Shown here piece after piece: positions 20,290-31,187 of a DNA stretch of 64,000 nucleotides. This stretch comes from an uncultured Polaribacter sp. GTDB taxonomy: Bacteria > Bacteroidota > Bacteroidia > Flavobacteriales > Flavobacteriaceae. The DNA lies in the NCBI GenBank assembly GCA_938084845.1, contig CALKEB010000023.1, positions 62,001-126,000 of the forward strand, written 5' to 3'. The position numbers and the translations under genes were made by a program. The notes beneath the pieces were generated by a model. It was given only the letters and a program-made list of their open reading frames with translations. It did not search any database and had not been told where the DNA came from. Position 1 is the first letter of the stretch. Every line of letters starts with the position of its first letter.

Positions 20290-21138
20290 TTACAATGCAC
20301 CCCATTCTTTTAAAGAGGCTTTATTCATTTTTACATATCCAGAATTCCCAGCTTGTTTTGCAAGTTCTAATGATTTCTTTGCAGCTTCTATTGCTGTGTT
20401 TTTATTTCCTGCTTTAGCATGAATAAGTGATTGTTGGCGTAAATACCAAAATTTAGGTTGTTTTGCTGTCAGTACTACAGCTTTATCAATCCAGGTTTTA
20501 GCAATTTGTATGTCTTTGTTAGCCTCTAAATAATACACTGCTGCTGCGTACATATCATTTGCAGATGGCCCAGCCATAATCTTTTCTATACTTTTAGAAA
20601 CCATTTTATCTGTTGGAGTTTCAAACTTTAAAGGAACATATACGTTTTCCCATAAGATACCTAAAACAGCAGAGTTGTTTGTTAAATCATCAAAAGTTAT
20701 GGTAAATGTTTCAACATCCATAGGCATGTTAATTGGAGTTACTGTAATTTTTGCTGCCACTTTATTCTCATCCCATTTGGCAGGTATCCCCCAATTATTT
20801 GTGTCTGTATACAAAATTACATCCCAAGTAGTTTTGTTAGGTATTGTATATAGTGCGTAAGTTCCTTTCTGTAACGATTTACCATTCAACATAAAATCTG
20901 TAGAAAAAGTTATTTTGGTGTTTTCATTAGCCCCAGTTCGCCATACTTTTCCGTATGCTTCTATACCTCCAAATATTTTTCTTCCTTTCATGCTTGGTCT
21001 TGAGTACTCTACAATTACCGAAGTTAACCCTACTTTTTGTTCAATTTTCTGAAAAGGACTGGGTGCTGGAGTTTCAATTTGAGCATTGATCGAAGAAGTT
21101 AAAAGTGTTACAAATAAAATTAATATTGTTTTTTTCAT
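20290..21138 (-). CDS. DUF2911 family protein, secreted
   Basis: VEYSRPSMKGRKIFGG, YGKVWRTGANENTKI; signal peptide. Confidence 0.9.
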   Translation of the reverse strand: MKKTILILFVTLLTSSINAQIETPAPSPFQKIEQKVGLTSVIVEYSRPSMKGRKIFGGIEAYGKVWRTGANENTKITFSTDFMLNGKSLQKGTYALYTIPNKTTWDVILYTDTNNWGIPAKWDENKVAAKITVTPINMPMDVETFTITFDDLTNNSAVLGILWENVYVPLKFETPTDKMVSKSIEKIMAGPSANDMYAAAVYYLEANKDIQIAKTWIDKAVVLTAKQPKFWYLRQQSLIHAKAGNKNTAIEAAKKSLELAKQAGNSGYVKMNKASLKEWGAL

Positions 21139-21214
21139 AATGATTCATTTTTGTTTATTCAAAATTACAATTTCAAATAATGCTTACTGTTAATAAAACT
21201 ATAAAAGAGGATTG

Positions 21215-21222
21215 TATCTTTG
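21215..21222 (+). promoter_or_regulatory. Bacteroidota-type -7 element TATCTTTG upstream of 21245 gene
   Basis: Matches TAnnTTTG, 22 nt before ATG. Confidence 0.5.
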
Positions 21223-21244
21223 TAATTAGAACTTAAAGTTAATT

Positions 21245-22009
21245 ATGAAAGACATTAGTGTTTTAGGATGTGGGTGGTTGGGTAAAGAGATTTCAGTTTC
21301 ATTATTAGAGGATGGTTTTTCTGTGAAAGGATCTACGACATCAGAGATTAAAATTCCAGAATTAGAATCCTTGGGTATAGATGCTTATAGAGTTGATATT
21401 TCAGAAAATGAGGAATTTGATGCCTTTTTAGATTCAGACATTTTAATTGTTTCGATTACATCAAAAGATATTGATGGTTTTGAAAATCTAATGCATCAAA
21501 TCCAAGATTCTACCATTCAAAAAGTACTATTTATTAGTAGTACCTCTGTATATCCAAGCCATAATAAAATTATGACAGAAGAAGATGAAGTAAATTCAAA
21601 TAACCCTTTAGTAGCGATAGAACATTTATTTAGAGAAAATACTTTTTTTGAAACTACTATATTGCGTTTCGCAGGTTTATTTGGTGATGGAAGACATCCT
21701 TCAAACTGGTTTAAAGATGGTCGTAAAATACCACAACCAAAAGGATTTGTTAATATGATTCATAGAGATGATTGTATCGAAATCATTCATGAAATCATTA
21801 ATCAAAACTGCTGGAATCAAACGTTTAACGCTTGTGTAGATCATCATCCAACACGCAGAGAGTTTTATAGTTTAGCTTCTTTAGCAAAAGGATTAAAAAT
21901 ACCTGAATTTGAGCGAAATGAAAGCTATAAATGGAAAATAATTTCTTCAAAAAAGATTATAAATACTTTAAATTACGACTTTATTCACCAAGATTTACTG
22001 AATATTTAA
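21245..22009 (+). CDS. NAD(P)-binding SDR-like protein (YeeZ-type)
   Basis: SVLGCGWLGKEI; LFISSTSVYPSHN; ILRFAGLFGDGRHP. Confidence 0.85.
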   Translation: MKDISVLGCGWLGKEISVSLLEDGFSVKGSTTSEIKIPELESLGIDAYRVDISENEEFDAFLDSDILIVSITSKDIDGFENLMHQIQDSTIQKVLFISSTSVYPSHNKIMTEEDEVNSNNPLVAIEHLFRENTFFETTILRFAGLFGDGRHPSNWFKDGRKIPQPKGFVNMIHRDDCIEIIHEIINQNCWNQTFNACVDHHPTRREFYSLASLAKGLKIPEFERNESYKWKIISSKKIINTLNYDFIHQDLLNI

Positions 22010-23646
22010 GCGTATTTTTTCTTTCTAAAATAATGGAATACTATTCCAAATAGTGTAAGTAAAACTAGTGGAAAAATAACATTTAAAATTTGCCAATAAA
22101 CCCTTTCTTTAAATGCTTTTTTCTTGTCTAACATATTTATTTTTAACTGTTTATTTCTAAGCTTAATTAACCCTGTATCATCTAATAAATAATCTACAGC
22201 GTTTACCAAAAAATCTTTATTACCAAAGCTCTGTTTGGTCCATTTATCTATGGCTAAGTCTGTAGGGTTGCCTTTTAATATTTGATTTTTTCCAATATCA
22301 CCATCGGCAATTACAATCATCTTATTTTGAAAACTAGATGCTTTAAATAGGTTGCTTTTAAAAGGTTTTATCCTGTTTTTATAGGCTGATTTGAAATTAC
22401 CCTCTAATAAAACAGAAAAAAGCTGACTTCCCGACGTATAATTTTCCTCTTTTGGTGTTTCTGCAATAGATTGTAGTTCCACAATTGTTGGTGTACCTAC
22501 TTTTTTTGTTAAAGGTGAACTTATCAATAATGGGGTTTTTTTAATACTATTTTTTAAAGTATCTATTTGATTTGCAAATTGTAAGCGTATGTTTGCAATG
22601 TTTTTTGTTATTGGGTGATTTGGGTTGCCAGCAACTAAAGGGTGGTAGAACCAATCTAAATTTTGAAACTGAGTTTGGTTGCCAATATTACCAGTTGCTA
22701 GTGCAATTTTTGATGCATAAAGGTCTTTTATTATTGATGTACTGACTCTTACGCCATAAGAAAAAAGTAAATCTGTTAAATTGAGGTCTCTGGGGTAGGC
22801 TAACATTTTTCCTGTAGCCATTAAGCTATCTTGATCTGCCTGAACATTATCTAACATCCACACTATTTTTCCCCCATTCATAACATATTGGTCTAAGGTA
22901 AATTTTTCTTTTTCCGTAAATTTTTCGGTAGGCTTAGCAATAATAGCTAAATCAATAGTTGTTAAATCTTCTAGTGTTTGTTGTGGATTTGTTTTTACAG
23001 AGTTTAATGTGAACTTAGAGAGTGAATATTTATCAGATAGTTTACTTAAAAAACTATATAATTGTATATCCTGCAATCCTTTTTTACCAGTTAGTAAAGC
23101 AATTTTTTTCTTAGATTTTTTGATGATTTTCTGAAATCCATTCATAAAACTGTATTCCAAATTTTCTATAGCTTTTTGAAGTTGTTGTTCTTGAGAAGAC
23201 ATCATAGAATTTGGTAGTAAGGAAACAATACTCGTTTTATTTTTAAAACGGATTTCTGCCCAAGGAAAAATAATAGCTTCAGACACCTTACCATTTTCTT
23301 CTACAGTAAGTTGACTCGGCATCATTCCTTTTTTTATTAATCTTTCTCTTTGATTATCAGGATTTTCAAAATGAATTTTAATATACTTATTTTTTGCTCT
23401 TAGTTCTTCCAAAAAATCTTTGGTTTCAATTTGAAGTCGTTTAAATTCAGAGGGGAATTCTCCTTCAAGATACACTGTTATGTGTGTTGTTTTATCAACT
23501 TTAGATAACATAGAATTTGTAGTTTCAGAGAGTGTATACCTTTGGTCTTCAGTCAAGTCAAAACGTTTGTAAACAAATTGATTGATGTAGTTTAGAAAAA
23601 CTAAGCCAACAAATGCAAGAAAAATATATTTACTGTTTTTATTCAT
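22006..23646 (-). CDS. gldG: Gliding motility ABC transporter substrate-binding protein GldG
   Basis: RFDLTEDQRYTLSETT; overlaps gldF; C-terminal TM. Confidence 0.93.
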   Translation of the reverse strand: MNKNSKYIFLAFVGLVFLNYINQFVYKRFDLTEDQRYTLSETTNSMLSKVDKTTHITVYLEGEFPSEFKRLQIETKDFLEELRAKNKYIKIHFENPDNQRERLIKKGMMPSQLTVEENGKVSEAIIFPWAEIRFKNKTSIVSLLPNSMMSSQEQQLQKAIENLEYSFMNGFQKIIKKSKKKIALLTGKKGLQDIQLYSFLSKLSDKYSLSKFTLNSVKTNPQQTLEDLTTIDLAIIAKPTEKFTEKEKFTLDQYVMNGGKIVWMLDNVQADQDSLMATGKMLAYPRDLNLTDLLFSYGVRVSTSIIKDLYASKIALATGNIGNQTQFQNLDWFYHPLVAGNPNHPITKNIANIRLQFANQIDTLKNSIKKTPLLISSPLTKKVGTPTIVELQSIAETPKEENYTSGSQLFSVLLEGNFKSAYKNRIKPFKSNLFKASSFQNKMIVIADGDIGKNQILKGNPTDLAIDKWTKQSFGNKDFLVNAVDYLLDDTGLIKLRNKQLKINMLDKKKAFKERVYWQILNVIFPLVLLTLFGIVFHYFRKKKYA

Positions 23647-24358
23647 TATCTAATCGTGTTTTAGTGATGAATAAAAAGAAAAAAATACTACTTAAAAAAT
23701 AAGTAATGTCTCTAGTATCAATAACACCTCTAGAAATACTTTTATAATGCTCGTTAATGCCTAGTTGGGCAAAAGAAATGGTATTGTTATTGAAAGACAG
23801 CGCTAACGCATCAAACCCATAAAAAAGAAAAAAAGTAATACATACACTGGCTATAAACGAAACAACTTGATTCTTGGAGAATGAAGAGGTAAAAAGCCCT
23901 ATAGCGCTATACGTTGCTCCTAAAAATAAAAGACCTAAAAAGGACCCCATTGTACTTCCGAAATCAATATTTCCTTCAGGACTTCCTAATTTATAAACGG
24001 TATATGCATAGCTTATTGTGGGTATAATTGTAATTAAAATTAGGAGTAAAGTAGCAATAAATTTGCCAATTGTAATTTGCCAATTACTTATTGGATTTGT
24101 TTTTAATAGTTCTATAGTTCCAGTATCGTATTCCTCTGAAAAACTTTTCATGGTAATTGCAGGTATAAGAAAGAGAAATACCCATGGAGCTAAGAAAAAA
24201 AAAAGTTTAATATCTGCAAAACCAGCATTTAAAATATTAAAATTGTCATTAAAAACAAATAAAAATAATCCATTAATCAAGAGAAAAACACCAATTACCA
24301 AATATGCAATTGGGCTAGAGAAAAATAAATTGATTTCTTTTTTTAAGATGGCAATCAT
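23639..24358 (-). CDS. gldF: Gliding motility ABC transporter permease GldF
   Basis: FFLAPWVFLFLIPAITMKSFSEEYDTGTIELLKTNPI; multi-TM. Confidence 0.93.
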   Translation of the reverse strand: MIAILKKEINLFFSSPIAYLVIGVFLLINGLFLFVFNDNFNILNAGFADIKLFFFLAPWVFLFLIPAITMKSFSEEYDTGTIELLKTNPISNWQITIGKFIATLLLILITIIPTISYAYTVYKLGSPEGNIDFGSTMGSFLGLLFLGATYSAIGLFTSSFSKNQVVSFIASVCITFFLFYGFDALALSFNNNTISFAQLGINEHYKSISRGVIDTRDITYFLSSIFFFLFITKTRLDNE

Positions 24359-24372
24359 AAATCGATTTAATA

Positions 24373-24669
24373 TTAAGGTAAACTTACTTTTTTATGAACA
24401 CTCCAGGCTTCTGGTTTATCATTAAAATAACTTTTGGTTTGTTTCCAAGTAGCTTTAAAAAAATCAGAGTTTTTATAACGTATTAAATCACTTTCGTTTT
24501 TCCAATACGAATAGGTAAAGAAGAGCCCTGGATTATTTTTATCTTGATATAACTCTAAAAATTCACATCCTTTAAAACCTCTAATTGTTGTTTTTTTTTC
24601 ATCGAACATTTTTTCAAAATCTTCAATAAAGTTCAAATGTAAACTCATTTTTACTATTCTAACAAACAT
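24373..24669 (-). CDS. Putative antibiotic biosynthesis monooxygenase (ABM)-like small protein
   Basis: Ferredoxin-like ABM pattern (MFDEKKTTIRGFKGCEFLELYQDKNNPGLFFTYSYWKNESDL). Confidence 0.75.
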   Translation of the reverse strand: MFVRIVKMSLHLNFIEDFEKMFDEKKTTIRGFKGCEFLELYQDKNNPGLFFTYSYWKNESDLIRYKNSDFFKATWKQTKSYFNDKPEAWSVHKKVSLP

Positions 24670-24672
24670 AGT

Positions 24673-25533
24673 TTAAGATAAAGTGGTGTATTCGGATTTG
24701 TTTTCATTAAAAAAATCAATAATAACAGCATCTCTATAGGCTAATCCTAATAGTGTGGAGGCGCCACCAACTGAATTTAAATTACTTTTATAAATAGCAA
24801 TTTCTAAAAGGCCTGCAGAATTGAACAAGATTAATTTATTACCATCATATTGTTTGGCGTTTTTTGTATTGTGTTCTACAGTTTCATTGTACTTATTGTA
24901 TATTTTATCAAAAGTATAGCTAGAGGCACTTACTTTAAAAGATCTTCCTTTACCAATATCAGTAAACATTTTTTTACTAATGTTAGAAATTACATTGCCA
25001 TAATTGTCTACATACAATACGCCACCAATAATTTGTGTTTGAGATTGGTTTACTTTTGGTTGTATTTCAGTTAATTTTTTATAGTTTCTAATCTCTTTTC
25101 CAATAACTGTTAAATTACCTCCTCTAGCAATAAAGCAAGCTACTTGTACAAATACATCCAAAACAGGAAAACTACTCTCTACTCTATCATGAATATTTAT
25201 TTCTACTATTTTTGTTGGTTGTATTTCAGAGGCAATCATAGAAATAATTCCATTATCTGGGCATACAAAATAATGATTATCTAGTGCTATTGCTATGTGT
25301 TTATTGTTCTCACTTAATTCAGAGTCAACCCCAACAATATGGATAGTGCCCTCAGGAAAACTTTTGTAAGCATTTTTTAAAATATATGCAGTTTCGGTAA
25401 TGTTAAAAGGGGTGATTTTATGCGTTATATCCACAATTTTTGCATCTGCTAACTCTGAATAAATAGCTCCTTTAACTGCGCCTACAAAGTGGTCTTTAGT
25501 TCCAAAATCAGTTGTTAATGTGATAAAAGACAT
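24673..25533 (-). CDS. S-adenosyl-L-methionine hydrolase/hydroxide adenosyltransferase (DUF62) family
   Basis: TLTTDFGTKDHFVGAVKG, VDSELS, VCPDNGII, YVDNYGNVISN. Confidence 0.92.
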   Translation of the reverse strand: MSFITLTTDFGTKDHFVGAVKGAIYSELADAKIVDITHKITPFNITETAYILKNAYKSFPEGTIHIVGVDSELSENNKHIAIALDNHYFVCPDNGIISMIASEIQPTKIVEINIHDRVESSFPVLDVFVQVACFIARGGNLTVIGKEIRNYKKLTEIQPKVNQSQTQIIGGVLYVDNYGNVISNISKKMFTDIGKGRSFKVSASSYTFDKIYNKYNETVEHNTKNAKQYDGNKLILFNSAGLLEIAIYKSNLNSVGGASTLLGLAYRDAVIIDFFNENKSEYTTLS

Positions 25534-25660
25534 TAATTATAAGTGTTAATTAAATGTGTAAAAGTTCTTAATTACTTGACGCAAATCTAATAAATTTAGT
25601 ACTTTAAATTACTACTTTTAGTTTAATAATTCTTACTAATATTCTATAAAATTTAAACAT

Positions 25661-26614
25661 TTGAACGAACGCATCATAGAGTTGACAGAAATAGATCCAA
25701 AAGATTTTTTTGGAACTCAAAACAGTACAGTAGAACAGTTAAAAAGATATTTTCCAAAAATTAAGATTGTAGCTAGAGGATCAAAATTAAAAATTTATGG
25801 CGAACCTGATATTTTAGATGAGTTTGAAATTCGTTTTGAACGTTTGGTAAAGTACTTTAATAGATATAATAAACTAGACGAAAATAGTATAGAAAGAATT
25901 TTAACCTCTACAGGGAATGAGGAAAAAAACACTACAGCTAAAAATACAAAAGATGTTTTAGTACATGGTGTAAATGGAAAATTGATTAAAGCTCAAACAG
26001 AGAATCAAAGAAAAATGGTTTCTTTAATGCAAAAAAATGATATGCTTTTTGCAGTAGGTCCTGCAGGTACTGGGAAAACTTATACCGCAGTTGCTTTAGC
26101 TGTAAAAGCTTTAAAAGATAAGGAAGTACGTAGAATTATTCTAACCAGACCAGCAGTAGAGTCTGGTGAAAATCTAGGGTTTTTACCAGGGGATTTAAAA
26201 GAAAAATTAGATCCATATATGCAACCTTTGTATGATGGTTTAAGAGATATGATTCCCCACGAAAAATTAGAATCTTATCTAGAAAAAGGAATCATTCAAA
26301 TTGCTCCATTGGCTTTTATGAGAGGTAGAACGTTAGACAATGCATTTGTAATTTTAGATGAGGCTCAAAATACCACCCATAATCAAATGAAAATGTTTTT
26401 AACTAGAATGGGTAAAAGTGCAAAGTTTATTATAACAGGAGATCCTGGACAAATAGATTTACCTAGAAAACAAGTTTCTGGATTAAAAGAGTCTTTATTG
26501 GCTTTAAAAAGTATAGATGGAATTGCTCACGTGTATTTAGACGATAAAGATGTTGTTAGACATCGATTGGTAAAAAGAATCATTAAGGCATATAAAAGTA
26601 TAGAAACAGAATAA
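25661..26614 (+). CDS. PhoH family protein, TTG start
   Basis: GPAGTGKTYTAVALAV, LTRPAVESGENLGFLPGDLKEKLDPY, TGDPGQIDLP. Confidence 0.95.
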   Translation: MNERIIELTEIDPKDFFGTQNSTVEQLKRYFPKIKIVARGSKLKIYGEPDILDEFEIRFERLVKYFNRYNKLDENSIERILTSTGNEEKNTTAKNTKDVLVHGVNGKLIKAQTENQRKMVSLMQKNDMLFAVGPAGTGKTYTAVALAVKALKDKEVRRIILTRPAVESGENLGFLPGDLKEKLDPYMQPLYDGLRDMIPHEKLESYLEKGIIQIAPLAFMRGRTLDNAFVILDEAQNTTHNQMKMFLTRMGKSAKFIITGDPGQIDLPRKQVSGLKESLLALKSIDGIAHVYLDDKDVVRHRLVKRIIKAYKSIETE

Positions 26615-26741
26615 TTAACACTCAATAATAGGTAAATGTTTTTTTTAACATTAAATAGCAACTAAAGTCGCCATCTATTTTCTCTGTATAATTTTTGATT
26701 TAGATAAACAGATAGTTTATTTTTACTACAAGTTTGTCTTT

Positions 26742-29348
26742 ATGAAGGGAGTTTTACTTTTTCTTATGTTTTTCTGTTGCTTTTTTTCTAAAGCACAATG
26801 CCCAGCTGCAGGACAAGACCATTATTTATCTTCACAAGAAAGAATAGATGCTTTTGTAGATGCCTATAGTGGGTGTGAGCGAATAGAAGGGAATATTGAT
26901 ATTGTTGCTGGACTGGTAGGTACTGGAGATACAGGAGAAATACAAACGCCAATTACTGATATTACAGGTTTATATTTCTTAAAAGTAATTAACGGAGATT
27001 TTAGAATATCTGTTGATGTAGAAGAGTTAGATGGTTTCAATAATTTAACTGATGTAAATGGAGATTTTGTAATTACTAGCTCTAACTCACTTTTAAAAAT
27101 AAGTGGTTTTAACAACCTAATTAATGCAAGAAGTGTAACAATTGCTCTAAATCCAGTGTTGACAGAGGTAGGTGGTTTCAGAAATTTAAATAGAGTTTTT
27201 CAAAGTTTAGAAATAGGAGATAGTCCAGGGATACAAATAATTACTGGTTTTGAAAATCTACAACTTATAGGAGGTGAATTAAATATAAGTAAAAATCCTG
27301 TTTTAAAAACCATGCCTGCTTTTAATAACTTAGAAAGTATTGGTGATGATTTAAACCTAACACTAAACCCAATTTTAGAGGAAGCTATTGGTTTTAATAA
27401 ACTAGAGTCTATTGGCAATGACTTAAATATAGAAAATATAAAATTTATTAAAGGCTTTAATAAATTAAAAACTATTGAACGCTTTTTTGATATTAAAGGA
27501 AAAGGAGTAGAAGAAGTACCTAGCTTTCCTTCATTAGAAACTGTGGGTGCTGCATTTCGAATTGAAAACACAAACATTGTTAGCATAGAAGGATTTAATT
27601 CACTCTTAAGCGTTGGTGAAAACTATTTTTTAGAGGATTGGTTTATTGTTAATGAAAATAGAGGACTAACTAGTGTATTAGGTTTTGGTCAGTTTAAAAA
27701 AGTTGAAGGAAATGTAGAGGTGCAAAATAATCCACTTTTAAATGATTGCTCTTGGTTGTGTAACTTATTAAATAACGGAGAAATAACAGGAGATTTAACA
27801 ATTCAAAACAATCTCGGTGATTGCATAAACAGCCTTGCAGTAATTTTAATTTGTGATATTGATTTTGACGACGATACTATTGCGAATGCTGTAGATTTAG
27901 ATGATGATAATGATGGCATTTTAGATACACTAGAGGGGAATGGTTCTAGAGACACAGATAGAGACGGATATCCAGATTCTATGGATCTTGATAGTGATAA
28001 TGATGGTTGTTTTGATGTTTTAGAAGCAGGTTTTGAAGATTCAAATAATGATGGTGTTTTAGGAGATTTGCCAGATACTGTAGATTTTAATGGTTTAATA
28101 ACTAACGAAACATCAGGTTATACAACACCTTCAGATAGGAATAACAATTCAATATATGATTTTCAAGAATTAAATATTCCAAATCCAGGTGAGAATAATA
28201 TTATTGAGCTTTGTAGAAACTCAGCAAACATAGATCTTTTTGATGTTCTTTTGGGTAATCCAGATCCTGGGGGTACTTGGTTTCCTGAGTTAACTTCTGG
28301 GACGGGTATATTTAATGTAAAAGAAGATAGTGCTGGTGTTTATACCTATACACATACAGATCCAGTATGTGGTGATTTAAGTGCGGAGGTTAAAGTTGTC
28401 TTCTTATCAGAATTAGATCCAGGTTTAGACACAGAGGTTGTAGTTTGTGACGGAATTGTAAAGGTTAATCTTTTTGAATCACTTAAAGGTAATCCAACAC
28501 CAAATGGTTTTTGGTCTCCAGAACTAGCCAGTGGTACAAATATTTATAATAAAAATCTAGATACTGCATTAGAGTATAATTATGTACTTATTGATAGAGA
28601 GTGTGGAACTCTACAATCAAAAGTTTCAATAGTAAAATCAGTAGAGCCAAATAGTGGGGTAGATGGCACTTTACAAATCTGTGAATTTGCAGATAGTGTT
28701 TCGTTGTTCGATTATTTAGAAGGAACTCCAGATGAAGGTGGTGTTTGGACACCTGCTTTGTTAAATGGTGTTTTTGATCCTAGCGCTGAGGCTTCTGGAA
28801 TTTATACGTATACTATTGATTATGGTGTTTGTGGTGTAGCCTCCTCTAATGTTAGTGTAGAGGTGGTTAGAAATTCTGAGTTAACAAATGTTACCATTAA
28901 TGTAAATGATTTTTCAGCTACAAATAATTTTATAGAAGTAGTTGTTTTTTCAAAAAGAGCTTATGAGTATTCTTTAGACGGAATTAATTATCAAGAAAAC
29001 CCCATTTTCAATCAAATCTCTGGAGGATATCAAAAAGTTTATGTAAGAGGTGTAGATGGCTGTGAATTTTATAAGAAAGAGGTATTTGTAAAAACATATC
29101 CCTCTTTTTTTACTCCAAATAATGATGGAGTTAATGATTTTTGGAGGCTGCAAAATTTTCCGCCAATCAATTATACAATTTACATTTATTCAAGATTTGG
29201 CACACTTTTAAAAGAAATTAAAAGTACTACTGGTTTTTGGGATGGAAATCAAAATGGAAAGGCACTAGAGTCTTCTAATTACTGGTTTAAAGTAGTTACT
29301 GAGGTAGGAGAGGTATATCGGGGTAATTTTTCTTTACTAAGAAAATGA
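26742..29348 (+). CDS. T9SS type B sorting domain protein with receptor-L-like repeats, thrombospondin-3-type Ca-binding repeats and three ~80-aa repeats
   Basis: Signal peptide; DxDxDG repeats; C-terminal PSFFTPNNDGVNDFWRLQNFP...IYSRFGTLLKEI. Confidence 0.92.
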   Translation: MKGVLLFLMFFCCFFSKAQCPAAGQDHYLSSQERIDAFVDAYSGCERIEGNIDIVAGLVGTGDTGEIQTPITDITGLYFLKVINGDFRISVDVEELDGFNNLTDVNGDFVITSSNSLLKISGFNNLINARSVTIALNPVLTEVGGFRNLNRVFQSLEIGDSPGIQIITGFENLQLIGGELNISKNPVLKTMPAFNNLESIGDDLNLTLNPILEEAIGFNKLESIGNDLNIENIKFIKGFNKLKTIERFFDIKGKGVEEVPSFPSLETVGAAFRIENTNIVSIEGFNSLLSVGENYFLEDWFIVNENRGLTSVLGFGQFKKVEGNVEVQNNPLLNDCSWLCNLLNNGEITGDLTIQNNLGDCINSLAVILICDIDFDDDTIANAVDLDDDNDGILDTLEGNGSRDTDRDGYPDSMDLDSDNDGCFDVLEAGFEDSNNDGVLGDLPDTVDFNGLITNETSGYTTPSDRNNNSIYDFQELNIPNPGENNIIELCRNSANIDLFDVLLGNPDPGGTWFPELTSGTGIFNVKEDSAGVYTYTHTDPVCGDLSAEVKVVFLSELDPGLDTEVVVCDGIVKVNLFESLKGNPTPNGFWSPELASGTNIYNKNLDTALEYNYVLIDRECGTLQSKVSIVKSVEPNSGVDGTLQICEFADSVSLFDYLEGTPDEGGVWTPALLNGVFDPSAEASGIYTYTIDYGVCGVASSNVSVEVVRNSELTNVTINVNDFSATNNFIEVVVFSKRAYEYSLDGINYQENPIFNQISGGYQKVYVRGVDGCEFYKKEVFVKTYPSFFTPNNDGVNDFWRLQNFPPINYTIYIYSRFGTLLKEIKSTTGFWDGNQNGKALESSNYWFKVVTEVGEVYRGNFSLLRK
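28198..28868 (+). repeat. Three divergent ~237-nt coding repeats
   Basis: Repeated motif LFD/ESL.GNPxPxGxWxPEL..G.(I)Y.Y....CG..S; unit starts near 28200, 28437 and 28675. Confidence 0.75.
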
Positions 29349-29394
29349 TATCCTAAAAATTAAACTTATTTTTGTGAAAATAACAACATAATTT

Positions 29395-30339
29395 ATGAAT
29401 ACAATTAACGAAACTAACTTCCAGTTTCCAGGACAGAAATCAGTATATAAAGGTAAAGTAAGAGAGGTTTATACTGTTAATGACGACCTTTTGGTAATGA
29501 TAGCTACAGATAGATTGTCTGCTTTTGATGTGATTTTGCCAAAGCAAATTCCTTTTAAAGGGCAAATATTAAATCAGATTGCTACAAAGATGATGAAAGA
29601 TACAGCAGATATTGTTCCAAACTGGTTGATAGCAAATCCTGATGAAAATGTTGCTGTTGGTCATTTGTGTGAGCCTTTTAAGGTAGAGATGGTTATACGT
29701 GGTTATTTATCTGGGCATGCTGCACGTGAATATAAATTAGGAAAAAGACTTTTATGTGGAGTACCAATGCCTGATGGTTTAAAAGAGAATGATCAGTTTC
29801 CTGTTCCAATAATAACGCCATCAACAAAAGCAGAAAATGGCGAACATGATGAAGATATTTCTAGAGAAGCTATTATTGCAAACAATATAGTGTCAGAAAA
29901 GGATTACCTTATTTTAGAGGAGTATACAAGAAAATTATTTAAAAGAGGATCTGAAATAGCAGCAAAAAGAGGTTTGATTTTAGTTGATACTAAATACGAA
30001 TTTGGTAAAACTAAAGAGGGTAAAATTGTGTTGATAGATGAGATTCATACTCCAGATTCTTCTCGCTACTTTTATGCAGAAGGATATCAAGAAAGGCAAG
30101 ATAAAGCAGTTCCACAAAAACAATTGTCAAAAGAGTTTGTTCGTCAATGGTTAATCGAAAATAATTTCCAAGGTAAAGATGGACAGCAGGTACCTGAAAT
30201 GTCCGATCAAAAAATAGCTGAAATTTCTAATAGATATATAGAACTATTTGAGCAAATTACAGGAGAGCAGTTTGTAAAAGCAGAGACTACAAACGTTTTA
30301 GGTAGGATTGAAAAAAATGTCATAGATTTTCTTTCTTAG
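29395..30339 (+). CDS. purC: Phosphoribosylaminoimidazolesuccinocarboxamide synthase
   Basis: [52 protein letters not shown]. Confidence 0.97.
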   Translation: MNTINETNFQFPGQKSVYKGKVREVYTVNDDLLVMIATDRLSAFDVILPKQIPFKGQILNQIATKMMKDTADIVPNWLIANPDENVAVGHLCEPFKVEMVIRGYLSGHAAREYKLGKRLLCGVPMPDGLKENDQFPVPIITPSTKAENGEHDEDISREAIIANNIVSEKDYLILEEYTRKLFKRGSEIAAKRGLILVDTKYEFGKTKEGKIVLIDEIHTPDSSRYFYAEGYQERQDKAVPQKQLSKEFVRQWLIENNFQGKDGQQVPEMSDQKIAEISNRYIELFEQITGEQFVKAETTNVLGRIEKNVIDFLS

Positions 30340-30822
30340 ATGAAGGCAAGTACTATAAAACAACTAAAAGACGAATTAACTAATAAATCTGCCTTAGAAT
30401 TAAAAGAACTCTGTCTGCAACTAGCAAGATTTAAAGTAGAAAATAAAGAGCTATTGACTTATCTTTTATTTGAAGCCTCAGATGAAGATCAATACGTTTT
30501 AAATTGTAAGAGTTTTATAAATGAATTATTTAGTGAAATTGATACAAAGAATGCTTATTATGTTAGAAAGAAAATACGTAAAATTTTAACTTCTACTAAA
30601 AAGCTTATTCGCTTCTCTAAAAAGAAAGAGACAGAAGCAGAGTTGCTTTTGTATTTCTGTGAAAATTTAAAAAACTACAACCCTTTTTATAAGAGGAGTA
30701 ATCGTTTACAAAGTATTTTCCAGACTCAAATTAGAATGGCAGAAAAAGCTATCTTAAAATTACATGAAGATCTTCAATTCGATTTTCAAGAACAATTAGA
30801 AAATGTATTAGCTAATGACTAA
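30340..30822 (+). CDS. Hypothetical protein downstream of purC
   Basis: Abuts purC stop; helical composition. Confidence 0.75.
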   Translation: MKASTIKQLKDELTNKSALELKELCLQLARFKVENKELLTYLLFEASDEDQYVLNCKSFINELFSEIDTKNAYYVRKKIRKILTSTKKLIRFSKKKETEAELLLYFCENLKNYNPFYKRSNRLQSIFQTQIRMAEKAILKLHEDLQFDFQEQLENVLAND

Positions 30823-31180
30823 GAAAAGACCTGAATTACCTGGTTTACTAAAACCAAATATAACTGTCGTAGAAGAATTTCAAAATAGCGTAATCAGACC
30901 AATTATAAAAATGCAACATACGCTTATAGTCGCTTTATTTAAATTGAACCTTGAAAAGAGAAAAACAAATTTCAGCTCACTAACCCCTGAAAAAAAGAAT
31001 TCTGTGATAGCGACAAGTTTACAAAAAGATATAAGTTTTAAAAAAATGCTTTTAGGTAGTATTATAGGGCACTTTACATTAGAAGAGTTTAATCTTTTCA
31101 AAAAAAATGACGCTGAATACAATAGAAGGATTATAACTATTGTTACCAAAAGACTACAAGATAGTGTCTTGGAGTTATAA
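30815..31180 (+). CDS. Hypothetical protein
   Basis: Overlaps preceding ORF by 8 nt, suggesting translational coupling. Confidence 0.72.
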   Translation: MTKKRPELPGLLKPNITVVEEFQNSVIRPIIKMQHTLIVALFKLNLEKRKTNFSSLTPEKKNSVIATSLQKDISFKKMLLGSIIGHFTLEEFNLFKKNDAEYNRRIITIVTKRLQDSVLEL

Positions 31181-31187
31181 AAAATAA

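Noticed and set aside
24018-24425. 135-aa ORF antisense to gldF
   Set aside because: Overlaps a confident membrane permease gene; no start-site context or motif
27200-27586. 128-aa minus-strand ORF inside the T9SS-B protein gene
   Set aside because: Mirror of a repetitive coding region; composition is a read-through of the other strand
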